Origin: an uncultured Myxococcales bacterium
GTDB taxonomy: Bacteria; Myxococcota_A; UBA9042
Length of the DNA stretch: 12,902 nt
NCBI GenBank assembly: GCA_937915965.1
Contig: CALGHC010000938.1
Coordinates: 1 to 12,902, forward strand
Reading direction: 5' to 3'
Shown here: positions 1 through 7,689 of the stretch, one piece after another
Numbering within the stretch: the stretch's first letter is position 1
Layout: each line of letters begins with the position of its first letter
Notes under the pieces: generated by a model
Told to the model about the DNA's origin: nothing
Database searches by the model: none
What the model saw: only the letters and a program-made list of their open reading frames with translations
Position numbers and translations under genes: made by a program

Positions 1-476
1 ACCCGGGCGCGTTCGAGCGCTTCTCCGTAGCCGAAACCGTCGAGGTCGAAGCCGACCGCGGCGCGGCGCTGGCTCGTCTTGCGAACACCGACCGGGAGAC
101 GACCCTGCTGAGCGTCGCGTTGCCGCACACGGTCGCGGCAAAGGCGACACTCCATGCGATCGTGGATCAACCCGGACACCTCGAGCTCGCCGTGACCGCG
201 ACGCACGAGATCGTCGTGGTCGTCCGCGACGCGATGACGCCCGGCTGGCTGGCAACGGTCGACGGTCTCCCGGCCGCCACAGCGATCGCGGATGGCCTGT
301 TCCGCGCGGTGGCAGTACCAGCTGGAGATCACAAGCTTGTGTGGCGCTACGAAACTCCTGGTCTCCTGGTCGGCGGCCCCGTGTCAGCGGTGGCCTTGGT
401 GTTGTGGCTGGGCCTCTTCGTCTGGTTCCGGATGCGGCGCCGAGCGGTGCCCAGCGGCGGCCCAGCCAACCTCTAG
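1..476 (+). CDS. YfhO-like membrane protein, C-terminal fragment
   Basis: This is the 3' end of a gene that enters from the left edge. The first complete codon is at position 3, the frame is open to a TAG at 474-476, and about 157 residues are visible. It reads as the extracytoplasmic C-terminal part of a large polytopic YfhO-family (bacterial membrane protein) polypeptide. The features are a segment ending in ALARLANTDRETTL, a beta-rich stretch, the typical TPGWLATVDG turn, then FRAVAVPAGDHKLVWRYETP, and a final membrane helix (GGPVSAVALVLWLGLFVWF) closed by a basic RMRRR stop-transfer. YfhO relatives are GT-C-like membrane proteins linked to glycosylation of lipids or teichoic acids, and the substrate cannot be deduced here. 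The last 93 bases overlap the 3' end of comEC on the other strand. The family call rests on the C-terminal signature only. Confidence 0.72.
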   Translation, partial: PGAFERFSVAETVEVEADRGAALARLANTDRETTLLSVALPHTVAAKATLHAIVDQPGHLELAVTATHEIVVVVRDAMTPGWLATVDGLPAATAIADGLFRAVAVPAGDHKLVWRYETPGLLVGGPVSAVALVLWLGLFVWFRMRRRAVPSGGPANL

Positions 477-2993
477 AGAACGGTTCGCCTGCGTCGCCAA
501 CAGACCACGAGCGCTGATCCGGACCTCAACGTGACCCTCGCAGGTGACCCACAGCGGGACCTGCATGGCTCGGTAGCGCTCCTCAATCGCCGGATGTGGG
601 AATGGCAAGCGGCCCCAGCGTCGAGCGCCAGCGACGGCGATTCGCGGCGAGACGCGATGCAGGAACAACGGAGTGCTGGAGGTCCGGCTGCCGTGATGCG
701 GCACCTTGAGCAGGGCGACGCCTTGCGGCAAACGACCGCTGGCCACAAGTGCGGCCTCGGCGCCGTGTTCAATGTCGCCAGCGAACAATACGTGCCGGTC
801 ACCAACGCCCAGATCGAGCACCAGCGAGTTGTCGTTCATACACGCGTGATCGTCGAAGGACGCATCGGTCTCGGCCGGCCACAGCACAGCGAGCTGGGTT
901 CCTGCGATGGCGAACCGCCGCTCGCCGCCGTCGCCCGGCTCAAATCGACGCCAGCGCGTATCGCCGGCGCGCAAGAGCTCCATCAGGCGTGGATGTTCCG
1001 CCCCGCGCGGCGCTTGACCGGTCCACCACAGCTCGCCGACCGGCATCGCCCGTGCTACGGCCAGCAACCCGTTCTCGTGATCGGGGTGGGCGTGGCTGAG
1101 AACAAGAATGTCGATGCTGCGCACATTGCGGGCGCGCAGGAACGGCACAACTGCGAGGTCACCGACCAGGCCATCGTCGCCAAGGGCTCCTCCGCCGTCG
1201 ATGATCATCGTTCGACCGTCGGCCCACTCGACCAGCGTAGCGTCACCGTGGCCAACATCGAGGTGGTGGATGTTCACTGAGCCCGGCGGCGGGCGGCGGC
1301 CAAGCTCTGCGGCGGCGGCGACCGCGAACAGCGCGAGGGCGAGGAGGCAGCCCAGAACGACTCGGTGCCGGCCGCCGTGCCAGCACACCGCGAGGGACAG
1401 GGGAACCGCGGCGCCGACACCGATCGCGAGGACGCCGCCGACGTGCAGGACCGGCCACAGGCCCTCGCTTGATTCCGCCATGGCGATCAGGGGGGCGACG
1501 GCGACTTGGGCGATCCTGGCGCAGGCTGACACGGCCACCGCCCCGCCGAGATAGTCGGGAAGGGCGCAGAGCGTACCCAACAGCAGGGCGCCTGGCAGGA
1601 GAATCAGGCCGACCACGGGCACGACGATGAGGTTCGCCAGTGGCGCGGCGAGCGGCAACAGTCCGAAGACCGGCACCGAAACAGGCGCCGTCGTCGCCCA
1701 TGCCGCCAGCGTGGCGGCGCCGGCACGGGCGACGCGGCCAGGTCCCGGCGATCGGTCGAAGGTCTCCCGGCGACGCCCCCCCCAGGCGACACCGACGACG
1801 CCAAGCACGGATAGCTGCAGGCCCACGTCGCTGGTGGCGTCGGGGTCGGCCAGCAAGAAGGCAACCACCGTCGCACCGACCACTTCGGCGACGTCGACGC
1901 GGCGTGCGACGGCGCGCAGGACCAACGCAAGGCTGGCCATGGTTGCTGCCCGACAAGTGCTCGGCCCCAGGCCGGTGAGCAACGCGTATCCCCACGACAC
2001 CACAACACAGGGCAGGAACTGCCAGCACGCCATGGGGGCGAGGCGCAACAGTCCGGGAGCGAGACGGCCGATGAGACCGCGGCAGACCATCAGGGTCAGC
2101 AACAGGACGACCCCCAGGTGGGCGCCGGAGACGGCCAGGATGTGGGCCGTGCCGCTGCGGCGCAACCACGAGCGAAGCTGCGGCTGGAGAGCCGCGCGGT
2201 CACCGATGGCGAGCGCACGCACCACGCCGCTGGCTGGCTGATCGATCTGGGCGTCGAGGCGCGAGCCGACGCGGCGCCGCCACGCTTGTACGCGACAGCG
2301 CAGCCGAGCCCACCGGCCGAGGCGGGGCAGAGACACCGGCAGGCGGTCGACCATCGCGGGTTCGGCAGACGGGTCGAGTAGCGCAACGGCTGACCGGCTG
2401 CGCGGCAGAAGACGACCGTAACGCTCGTCTTGAGGCCAGCGGTCGAGCGCGGCCCGTGCGCCGGGGTTGCGGAAACCGGGTGGTGGATGCACGGAGGAGC
2501 GCACGCGCAGGACGGTGCCACACGGCGGCGGCGGGGCTGTGCCGGGCAGACGCAAAAGCAGGCGCCCCCATCGAGGTGCGCAGACCTGCGTACCGCCAGG
2601 TGTCACGTCGCCTGCCGGGCACGAAGCCAGCCAGCGCACATCGAGCTGCATGCCGTCTCTGGCCAATTGTGCACCCTCGTCGACAAAAGCGAGTTGGGTC
2701 GCTGGATTGGTGTTTCGGCCTGGCAGGTCGAGCGGTGGTGACGGGCGCGGACGTGATCCGGCGGCTTGGGCGGCGATCGCCACCGCACCGATCACCGCCC
2801 AAGCCGCGACGGGCCCGACAATCAACCTGCCCAGCTGCAGGGACCGAAGGGCGATACACAGGCAAGACAGCGCCGCCAGCCAGACGCCAGGCAGCCAGAC
2901 AAAGTCATGCGGGCCGAGCGCGGCGCCGACAACCGCGGCAACCGCGGCTGCAGCCCAAAACCGGCCACGGAAGGCATCGGCCACCCGATCCAT
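384..2993 (-). CDS. comEC: ComEC/Rec2 DNA internalisation channel
   Basis: This 869-residue protein is full length for ComEC/Rec2, the inner-membrane channel that moves transforming single-stranded DNA into the cytoplasm. Residues 1-80 hold N-terminal hydrophobic helices. Residues 100-200 are a soluble, beta-rich part of the N-terminal region. The Competence domain runs from about 255 to 535, with the hallmark SGTAHILAVSGAHLG at 280-294 and many membrane segments. A metallo-beta-lactamase domain occupies about 573-830. It contains LDVGHGDATLVEW, the metal motif HAHPDH at 634-639, FAGD at 737-740 and PHHGSR at 765-770, so the presumed nuclease site looks intact. The ATG at 2993 is preceded by AGGAGG (complement of 2998-3003) at ideal spacing. 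The last 30 residues are non-conserved, charged and antisense to the convergent YfhO-like gene. Assembly pilus or ComEA genes are not in the window, so competence itself is inferred. Confidence 0.95.
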   Translation of the reverse strand: MDRVADAFRGRFWAAAAVAAVVGAALGPHDFVWLPGVWLAALSCLCIALRSLQLGRLIVGPVAAWAVIGAVAIAAQAAGSRPRPSPPLDLPGRNTNPATQLAFVDEGAQLARDGMQLDVRWLASCPAGDVTPGGTQVCAPRWGRLLLRLPGTAPPPPCGTVLRVRSSVHPPPGFRNPGARAALDRWPQDERYGRLLPRSRSAVALLDPSAEPAMVDRLPVSLPRLGRWARLRCRVQAWRRRVGSRLDAQIDQPASGVVRALAIGDRAALQPQLRSWLRRSGTAHILAVSGAHLGVVLLLTLMVCRGLIGRLAPGLLRLAPMACWQFLPCVVVSWGYALLTGLGPSTCRAATMASLALVLRAVARRVDVAEVVGATVVAFLLADPDATSDVGLQLSVLGVVGVAWGGRRRETFDRSPGPGRVARAGAATLAAWATTAPVSVPVFGLLPLAAPLANLIVVPVVGLILLPGALLLGTLCALPDYLGGAVAVSACARIAQVAVAPLIAMAESSEGLWPVLHVGGVLAIGVGAAVPLSLAVCWHGGRHRVVLGCLLALALFAVAAAAELGRRPPPGSVNIHHLDVGHGDATLVEWADGRTMIIDGGGALGDDGLVGDLAVVPFLRARNVRSIDILVLSHAHPDHENGLLAVARAMPVGELWWTGQAPRGAEHPRLMELLRAGDTRWRRFEPGDGGERRFAIAGTQLAVLWPAETDASFDDHACMNDNSLVLDLGVGDRHVLFAGDIEHGAEAALVASGRLPQGVALLKVPHHGSRTSSTPLFLHRVSPRIAVAGARRWGRLPFPHPAIEERYRAMQVPLWVTCEGHVEVRISARGLLATQANRSLEVGWAAAGHRSAPHPEPDEEAQPQHQGHR

Positions 2994-3132
2994 TCGACCT
3001 CCTGCCTGCCGATCCTCGAGACCGGCCCTGCAGTAATCGGTGCGAACGGCAGAACCGCGACGCGCTTTCTTTGAGGGGTGGAGGCCACGGGCCCGATCGA
3101 CACGGTCGTCAAATGGAAGAGATGACCAGAAG

Positions 3133-3150
3133 ACGCCTGCGACGAGGCGT
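3133..3150 (-). terminator. Candidate terminator after the LEA lipoprotein gene
   Basis: A perfect 6-bp stem (acgcct at 3133-3138, aggcgt at 3145-3150) with a 6-nt loop lies 20 nt past the TAA of the LEA lipoprotein gene. On the minus strand it is followed by a pyrimidine-rich, not pure-T, stretch (CTTCTGGTCATCTCTTCC). The position between two genes is right for a weak intrinsic terminator. The short stem and missing U-run leave it uncertain. Confidence 0.35.
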
Positions 3151-3170
3151 GCGCCAGACTTGCAACAAAG

Positions 3171-4007
3171 TTACTTGGCGACCAGGTTCCAGACGCCGTC
3201 ACGGGGGCCAAATCCGGCGCCAAAGCGGCCGAAGCCCTCGACACGCAGCCAGACCGTGCCCTCGACGCGCCATGGGATGGCGAAATGGGGCTGCTTGCCC
3301 TTGCGCAGGACATCGATCGCGTCACCCGCCATCTTCCGCACGAGGTCGAGGACCGCGCTCACGCCAAGTTCGAGGTGGACGATGACGCGACCGGTGCCAT
3401 CCGCAGGAAGCATGCGCACGCGCAGATTCTCGATCCCGGTCGTGCCGGTTGCGACGCCGAGGAGAAAGTTGACGGTCGCCATGCCGAAGTCGGCCATCGT
3501 GCGGATATCCGGCCCGCCCGACCGGCATGCTTGGGGATCGCCTTGGCTGCAGGACTGACCGTCATCACAGAGGCTCAGACACACGGCGCCGAGGTTCTTC
3601 TGACCCTGCGCGCCCGGCCAGGCTGAGAAGGCCGTGAGGATCTCGACCATCGGAATCGGGTAGGGGTTGGGGTTGTGCACGTCGAGGTCGATGTCAAACG
3701 AGAACTGCAGCGCGCTCATCGGTGGCACGACGCCGAAGAGCTGGCACAGCAGCATGGGCGCTACCTGCGTGCAGTACCAACCTGCGAGTTGGCGATCGGT
3801 CGGTGAGCGAATCAGGCGCACGTTGGCGACGTCCACCCGCGGAGGCTGAGGCGGTTGGACCGCGGCGGGGCCCACGGCAGAGAGCTGAGCCAGCAGCTCG
3901 GCGCAACCAGTTGTTGCGGTCGTCGCGGTCACCAACAACGCGACCGTGGCGAGACGAAGCGGGAGCCGGAACGGGAGCCGGAGCGGGAGCGAAGAACGTG
4001 CTGCCAT
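3171..4007 (-). CDS. LEA type 2 (WHy-like) lipoprotein
   Basis: This is a predicted 278-residue exported protein. The ATG at 4007 has GGAGG four bases upstream and opens a signal peptide, an arginine/leucine n-region followed by a hydrophobic ATVALLVTATTATTGC. The likely lipidation cysteine is Cys35, although Thr at -3 is atypical for a lipobox. The core resembles LEA14/WHy domains. It has DIDLDVHNPNPYPIPMVEI around 105-123, the Asn-Pro-Asn signature of that fold, and a C-terminal FAIPWRVEGTVWLRVEGFGR closing strand pair. LEA type 2 lipoproteins are common in myxobacterial envelopes, and their biochemical role is unknown. A cysteine cluster (Cys143, 147, 153, 161) sits in an insert in mid-domain, and Cys79 and Cys88 precede it. 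The frame stays open upstream to 4355 inside the preceding gene, but that stretch is arginine/serine-rich and non-protein-like, so the shorter start was chosen. Confidence 0.75.
   Translation of the reverse strand: MAARSSLPLRLPFRLPLRLATVALLVTATTATTGCAELLAQLSAVGPAAVQPPQPPRVDVANVRLIRSPTDRQLAGWYCTQVAPMLLCQLFGVVPPMSALQFSFDIDLDVHNPNPYPIPMVEILTAFSAWPGAQGQKNLGAVCLSLCDDGQSCSQGDPQACRSGGPDIRTMADFGMATVNFLLGVATGTTGIENLRVRMLPADGTGRVIVHLELGVSAVLDLVRKMAGDAIDVLRKGKQPHFAIPWRVEGTVWLRVEGFGRFGAGFGPRDGVWNLVAK
3954..3989 (-). repeat. 12-bp tandem repeat (x3) in signal peptide
   Basis: Three consecutive 12-bp units (consensus CTCCCGCTCCGG on the minus strand, slightly diverged in the third) encode Leu-Pro-Leu/Phe-Arg three times, residues 7-18 of the LEA lipoprotein. 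The array lengthens the positively charged n-region of the signal peptide without shifting the frame. Unit number could vary between strains. Confidence 0.85.
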
Positions 4008-4173
4008 GGAGCCTCCGAGGCCGGCACAGCGATTCAGGCCGCGCCGACAAGACGAGTCGCGACCACATGACGAGCCGCGGCGGCTGGCGATTCGAAGTGG
4101 CCACTGCGGTGGACACCTTGGCGGCGGCTGGCGCGCAAAACCAGCTGCACTCTTCTCCAGAGTCGGTACCGCT

Positions 4174-6066
4174 CTAGAACCGATACTGCGCCTCGAGGCG
4201 CACCTCCCGCTCGCGCAGCGGGTCACCGCCCGAAGCGTTCTCGACGGTTCGATCGGTGTACAACAGCGTGGCGACTCCGATATTGCGCAAGAAGTACCAG
4301 TGCAGCGCAGCGCGCCACTGACGCTCGTCGAGCTGCTTCTTGAGATCGGTCTCAAGCTTCGCGGGCGGGTTCTTCATGTCACCTGCGACGTACTCGCCGA
4401 AGTCCGCCGCGAGCAGCAGGTACTTGGGCACAACCAGGAACGCGAGCTGGAGGTTGTAGGCTGTCTGGAATGACTCGAACTCCAACTCCCACTTCGAGTA
4501 GTTCTCAGCGATCGCGACGAAGCGGTTCCAGCGGAAGACAGCCGAGACGTTTGCCGCCGGATACCGCTCTTGAGCGCGCTGGTCGTACTTGGCCCCGAAC
4601 GTGAACCCGAGAGTCATCGGCACCGGCGTGTAGAGGAACGGCGTGTCCCAGCGGCTGTACATGCCAATGACGTTGACGCCCAGCTGCGCGCCGGCCGAGT
4701 ACGTGAAGTTGGTGTTGTTGTAGGTGTAGTAGACGCCACCCACGTTGCCCGCGTAGCGCCCCGACCCACCACCGACGAATGCCCGGTAGGAGAGGTGGGC
4801 GCCGTCGCCAATCGGCCCGCCAACTTCCACTGCTGCGCCGTTGCCCTGTTCGAATGCGTTGTAGACGTAGTAGGGAGCATCCAGCAGCAGCTGCTTGGAG
4901 GAGGACACGACCAGCGCGTTCGACAAGCCACCGCCACCGCTGTTGATGTTGAGGTAGTGGGCCCCGCCCAGCGGCACCTGGAACATCGCGAAGGTCAGGC
5001 GAGGGGTCTTCTCGGCGCGCATGCTGACGAGGTAGAAGCTGTTCTGGATCAGGTTGATCGGACCGAACGAGCGCAGCTGCAGCTTGGTAAAGCGCGTGTC
5101 CCAGGCCGACAGGCTGTCCGCTGCCTCAAGATCGTAGAACTGCGCGACGTTGGCGACGACTGAGAAGCGCATCCCTGGGTTGCCGCGACAAACCGTAACG
5201 CTGGGATCAAAACGGCAACCGAAATCTGCACAGTCCGCGCGGCCGTCGCCGTCATTGTCGAGACCGTCTGAACACAGCAGGTCGTTGCGCTCGCCGTCCT
5301 TGTCACCTCCGCGGCCGATCAGGTCCTCGACGGTCATGCCTTCGCCGAGGTCCGGCAGGGCCTCGTCCTCGGCCACATTGCCGCCTGCTGCGCCGCCCCC
5401 GGTCTCGGTGGAGCCCTTCCACGTGCCCTTGCAGGCCTTCACCCCCGGGCCCTCGCAGTCTGCGTCGTCGCAATCCACCGCGCCGTCGCCGTCGTTGTCG
5501 ACCCAGTCGGAACACAACGGGTCTGTGTTCTCAAGCCCCCCGCCGGCCACACAAGACGGCGCGCTCGCGCAATCGGCGTCGGCGCAGTCGGTCATGCTGT
5601 CGAAGTCATCGTCCTTGCCGTCGGTGCAATCCGTCTCCTTCTTTGGCGCCACAACCTGCACGGCGGGGCCTCCACCAGCCATCTCGGCGAGGAAGCTACT
5701 GGCGCGCGCAGCCAGGGGGTGGGTGTCGGGGACCAACTCGAGGAACTTGCCGAACTGGGCGCGAGCCTCATCTGCAGCGCCGGCGAGCTGGTTGGACCGC
5801 CCCGCGCTGAAGAGGTACTCGGGCGACCCTGGGTCGAGGTTCCATGCTTCTGCGTAGAGCTTGGCCGCGGTGAAATAGTCCCCGTCAATTGCCCGTGCCT
5901 TCGCCGTCGCTGCGAGCGAACTCGCCTTGTCCTTTGCCGCCCCCGAGGCCTCCGCCGGTGCCGCCACGCCATCGGAGACAGGGGCCGGAGCGTCCGCTTG
6001 CTGCGCCAGGGCCGCCGTGGGCAACATCACCACCACGAGCCACGCGATCTGTCCTATTCGCTTCAT
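4174..6066 (-). CDS. TPR + DNDGDG-repeat + outer-membrane beta-barrel protein
   Basis: This is a 630-residue exported protein whose domain order I do not recognise as a named family. Residues 1-22 form a signal peptide (MKRIGQIAW..., cleavage after ALA). An Ala/Pro-rich linker follows, then a TPR-like helical region at about 56-130 (FTAAKLYAEAWNLDPGSPEY and a second helix pair). Three Asp/Cys repeats follow at 147-172, 185-212 and 265-293 (CSDWVDNDGDGAVDCDDADC type). Residues about 298-630 alternate hydrophobic and aromatic residues, are rich in Tyr, Gly and Asn, and end in LEAQYRF. The terminal phenylalanine is the classic BAM signal, so this part is predicted to be an outer-membrane barrel with the TPR and repeats in the periplasm. 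The ATG at 6066 is preceded by AGGGGA, and the in-frame upstream start at 6135 would bury the signal peptide. The gene sits between the two lipoprotein genes on the same strand. Channel or anchor function is inferred only. Confidence 0.82.
   Translation of the reverse strand: MKRIGQIAWLVVVMLPTAALAQQADAPAPVSDGVAAPAEASGAAKDKASSLAATAKARAIDGDYFTAAKLYAEAWNLDPGSPEYLFSAGRSNQLAGAADEARAQFGKFLELVPDTHPLAARASSFLAEMAGGGPAVQVVAPKKETDCTDGKDDDFDSMTDCADADCASAPSCVAGGGLENTDPLCSDWVDNDGDGAVDCDDADCEGPGVKACKGTWKGSTETGGGAAGGNVAEDEALPDLGEGMTVEDLIGRGGDKDGERNDLLCSDGLDNDGDGRADCADFGCRFDPSVTVCRGNPGMRFSVVANVAQFYDLEAADSLSAWDTRFTKLQLRSFGPINLIQNSFYLVSMRAEKTPRLTFAMFQVPLGGAHYLNINSGGGGLSNALVVSSSKQLLLDAPYYVYNAFEQGNGAAVEVGGPIGDGAHLSYRAFVGGGSGRYAGNVGGVYYTYNNTNFTYSAGAQLGVNVIGMYSRWDTPFLYTPVPMTLGFTFGAKYDQRAQERYPAANVSAVFRWNRFVAIAENYSKWELEFESFQTAYNLQLAFLVVPKYLLLAADFGEYVAGDMKNPPAKLETDLKKQLDERQWRAALHWYFLRNIGVATLLYTDRTVENASGGDPLREREVRLEAQYRF
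5188..5628 (-). repeat. Three DNDGDG Asp/Cys repeats in the barrel protein
   Basis: Protein-level repeats of the form C-x2-[GV]-x-D-x-D-x-D-x3-D-C-x-D-x2-C with a trailing fourth Cys occur at residues 147, 185 and 265. The middle and last copies have the full DNDGDG loop. The first is degenerate (DDDFDS). A Gly/Glu-rich linker of about 50 residues separates copies two and three. They match the repeats of the neighbouring lipoprotein. Confidence 0.85.
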
Positions 6067-6144
6067 CTCACATCCCCTGTGGCTCCAGCGCTGTGCCGAA
6101 GCGTCAATCCGTTCTGTCCCCCCGAAAGTCATCATGAGGGCAAG

Positions 6145-6166
6145 GCCCCCGCGACCTGGCGGGGGC
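6145..6166 (-). terminator. GC hairpin after the ten-repeat lipoprotein gene
   Basis: A perfect 8-bp stem (gcccccgc at 6145-6152, gcgggggc at 6159-6166) with a 6-nt loop lies 20 nt downstream of the TAG of the ten-repeat lipoprotein gene. It is very stable, but no T-run follows on the minus strand. It could be a weak or Rho-assisted terminator, or an mRNA-protecting hairpin that lowers expression of the downstream barrel gene. Confidence 0.45.
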
Positions 6167-6186
6167 AGGTGCCGGCCGCGAACGCG

Positions 6187-7689
6187 CTACTCGCACACGG
6201 CGACCGCGTCCTTGCACGTCCCCTGCTGCTGAATCCTCGGGTTGTAGTAGCAGTCCCAGTCGGCGCAATCGACAAAACCATCCATGTCGTTGTCCTCGCC
6301 GTCCTTGCAGCGGGCGACCGCGTCGACGTCGGTCGCGCCCAGACTCTCCTGGCAAGCCTGCCTGGTTGCCAGGCTCTTGCTCTCGCGGCAGGAGTAATCG
6401 TCGCAGTCGGTGTAGCCGTCACAGTCGTTGTCGCAGCCGTCCCAGCAGAGTTCCTGAGTGCCCTCGTCGCCGTTGAAGGCGCAACCGGCAGCCTCAAGCT
6501 TGGCGACGCAGTCAGGGAAGTTCTTCTTCTTGGCCTCCGAGCAAGCTGCCAGCACCGACTCGCTGAGGAACTCGCCGCACGAGAAGTCGTCGCAGTCGAT
6601 GTAGCCGTTCGCGTCATTGTCGACGCCGTCGGTGCAGCGCTCCTTTGTGTTCTCCAGCTTCTCGGTGCACCACGCGACCGCCTCGGCTGACGCGCCGTTG
6701 GCCTCCTTGGTGCAGCTCCAGTCGTTGCAGTCTTTGTACTTGTTGCCGTCGTTGTCGATGCCGTCACTGCACTCAGCCAGGCTGTGCTCGCTCGTCGAGA
6801 CTGCCTGCGCGCACCAGTCGAGAATCTCCTGATCCTTGGACTTGCTGCACGAGAAGTCGTTGCAGTCGACGAAGTCATTGCCGTCGTTATCGATGCCATC
6901 CTTGCAGGCTTCGAGGGTGTCTTCGGGCTTCTTGCAGATCGCCTCGCCGGCGCAGTCCTGGTCGCTGCAGTCGACGCGGCCGTCGCCATCGTCGTCCTGC
7001 CCGTTGCCGCACTCAGCCCCCGTCTCGACGCAGGGCCCCATCGTCGCGCAGTCGTTGTCGCTGCAGTCGGTGAAACCGTCGCCGTCGTTGTCCTTGCCGT
7101 CACCGCACGCCTTGTCGTCCTCTTCGACGCAGACTGAAACAAAGACGTTCTTGCGGCACGCGTAGTCGGAGCAGTCGGTGAAGCCGTTCTTGTCGTTGTC
7201 GATCCCGTCCATGCAGCCCACGTCCATGCAGGTGCACGACTTGCCGTTGCAATCGTACGTCGCTGCGTAGGTCCCCAAGCACGCTGGCAGGAATTCCCTT
7301 TGGCAGCAGGCCTCGGCGATGCCCTGACAGGCGTGATCGCCGCAGTCGAACTGGCCGTCGACATCGTTGTCGACGTGGTCGGAGCACAGCCAGAGCGTGC
7401 TCTCCTCCTGCAAGGTCGTGTACTTCCGCGGCGGCACAAGAGGCACACGCTCGCCACACACGGGCGAGTACAGCACGCAGTCTGGGTCATTGCAGTCGAC
7501 GAAGCCGTCCTGGTCGTTGTCGATCCCGTCCGTGCACGACTGCTCGTCGAACTCGTAGCCAAGCACAGCGCTCGTCGGACGTTGGAAGTCACATGCCGCG
7601 AGCTGGCCGAGGCCTGCAGCACCGACCAGCAACAGCGCGAGCCGCATCGGCTTCGCGCCGCTCCCCTGGTTTCCCTGCCATGCCATCAT
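6187..7689 (-). CDS. Lipoprotein with ten Asp/Cys DNDGDG (TSP3/MopE-like) repeats
   Basis: This is a 500-residue secreted lipoprotein. Lipobox LAAC puts the lipidated residue at Cys33 after the hydrophobic MRLALLLVGAAGLGQ. The chosen ATG at 7689 has GAGAGG six bases upstream; the internal Met15 at 7647 is an alternative. The mature part is almost entirely ten repeats, starting at Cys52, 102, 159, 195, 227, 262, 307, 352, 415 and 461. Each has a DxDxDGxxDCxD loop, four cysteines and a helical spacer. The loop matches the spacing of thrombospondin type 3 Ca2+ ligands and resembles the putative metal-binding repeats grouped with MopE; copy nine (CWDGCDNDCDGYTDC) is closest. The Asp content makes the protein strongly acidic. 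An extra cysteine cluster (128-154) lies between copies two and three. The likely role is structural or metal binding at the outer membrane, with no enzyme domain visible. The same repeat in the next gene suggests the two proteins interact. Confidence 0.88.
   Translation of the reverse strand: MMAWQGNQGSGAKPMRLALLLVGAAGLGQLAACDFQRPTSAVLGYEFDEQSCTDGIDNDQDGFVDCNDPDCVLYSPVCGERVPLVPPRKYTTLQEESTLWLCSDHVDNDVDGQFDCGDHACQGIAEACCQREFLPACLGTYAATYDCNGKSCTCMDVGCMDGIDNDKNGFTDCSDYACRKNVFVSVCVEEDDKACGDGKDNDGDGFTDCSDNDCATMGPCVETGAECGNGQDDDGDGRVDCSDQDCAGEAICKKPEDTLEACKDGIDNDGNDFVDCNDFSCSKSKDQEILDWCAQAVSTSEHSLAECSDGIDNDGNKYKDCNDWSCTKEANGASAEAVAWCTEKLENTKERCTDGVDNDANGYIDCDDFSCGEFLSESVLAACSEAKKKNFPDCVAKLEAAGCAFNGDEGTQELCWDGCDNDCDGYTDCDDYSCRESKSLATRQACQESLGATDVDAVARCKDGEDNDMDGFVDCADWDCYYNPRIQQQGTCKDAVAVCE
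6214..7536 (-). repeat. Ten-copy Asp/Cys repeat array
   Basis: The ten repeats start 32 to 63 residues apart; copies six, seven and eight are exactly 45 residues apart. Two loop classes are visible. Classical loops have Asp at the fifth position (DNDQDG, DNDVDG, DNDGDG, DDDGDG, DNDCDG, DNDMDG). In copies 3, 6, 7 and 8 the fifth position is Asn (DNDKNG, DNDGND, DNDGNK, DNDANG), and two of these lose the glycine. At DNA level the copies are well diverged, so the array looks old rather than freshly amplified. Confidence 0.88.

Noticed and set aside
531..1280. 249-codon plus-strand frame inside comEC
   Set aside because: It is antisense to the metallo-beta-lactamase domain of comEC, with no recognisable motif or ribosome site.
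3107..3112. TTGACG as a -35 box for comEC
   Set aside because: No AT-rich -10 hexamer lies at 16-19 bases downstream on the minus strand.
4008..4355. N-terminal extension of the LEA lipoprotein reading frame
   Set aside because: It overlaps the 3' end of the barrel gene in another frame, is Arg/Ser/Cys-rich, and would bury the signal peptide that starts at 4007.
5719..6690. 323-codon plus-strand frame across the barrel and repeat lipoprotein genes
   Set aside because: It spans an intergenic hairpin and two real genes in antisense. Its Val/Ala-rich periodicity is the reverse complement of the Asp/Cys repeats.
6214..7536. CRISPR-like or minisatellite reading of the periodic DNA in the repeat lipoprotein
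   Set aside because: The periodicity comes from protein repeats; units differ at DNA level and spacing is irregular, with an intact coding frame throughout.
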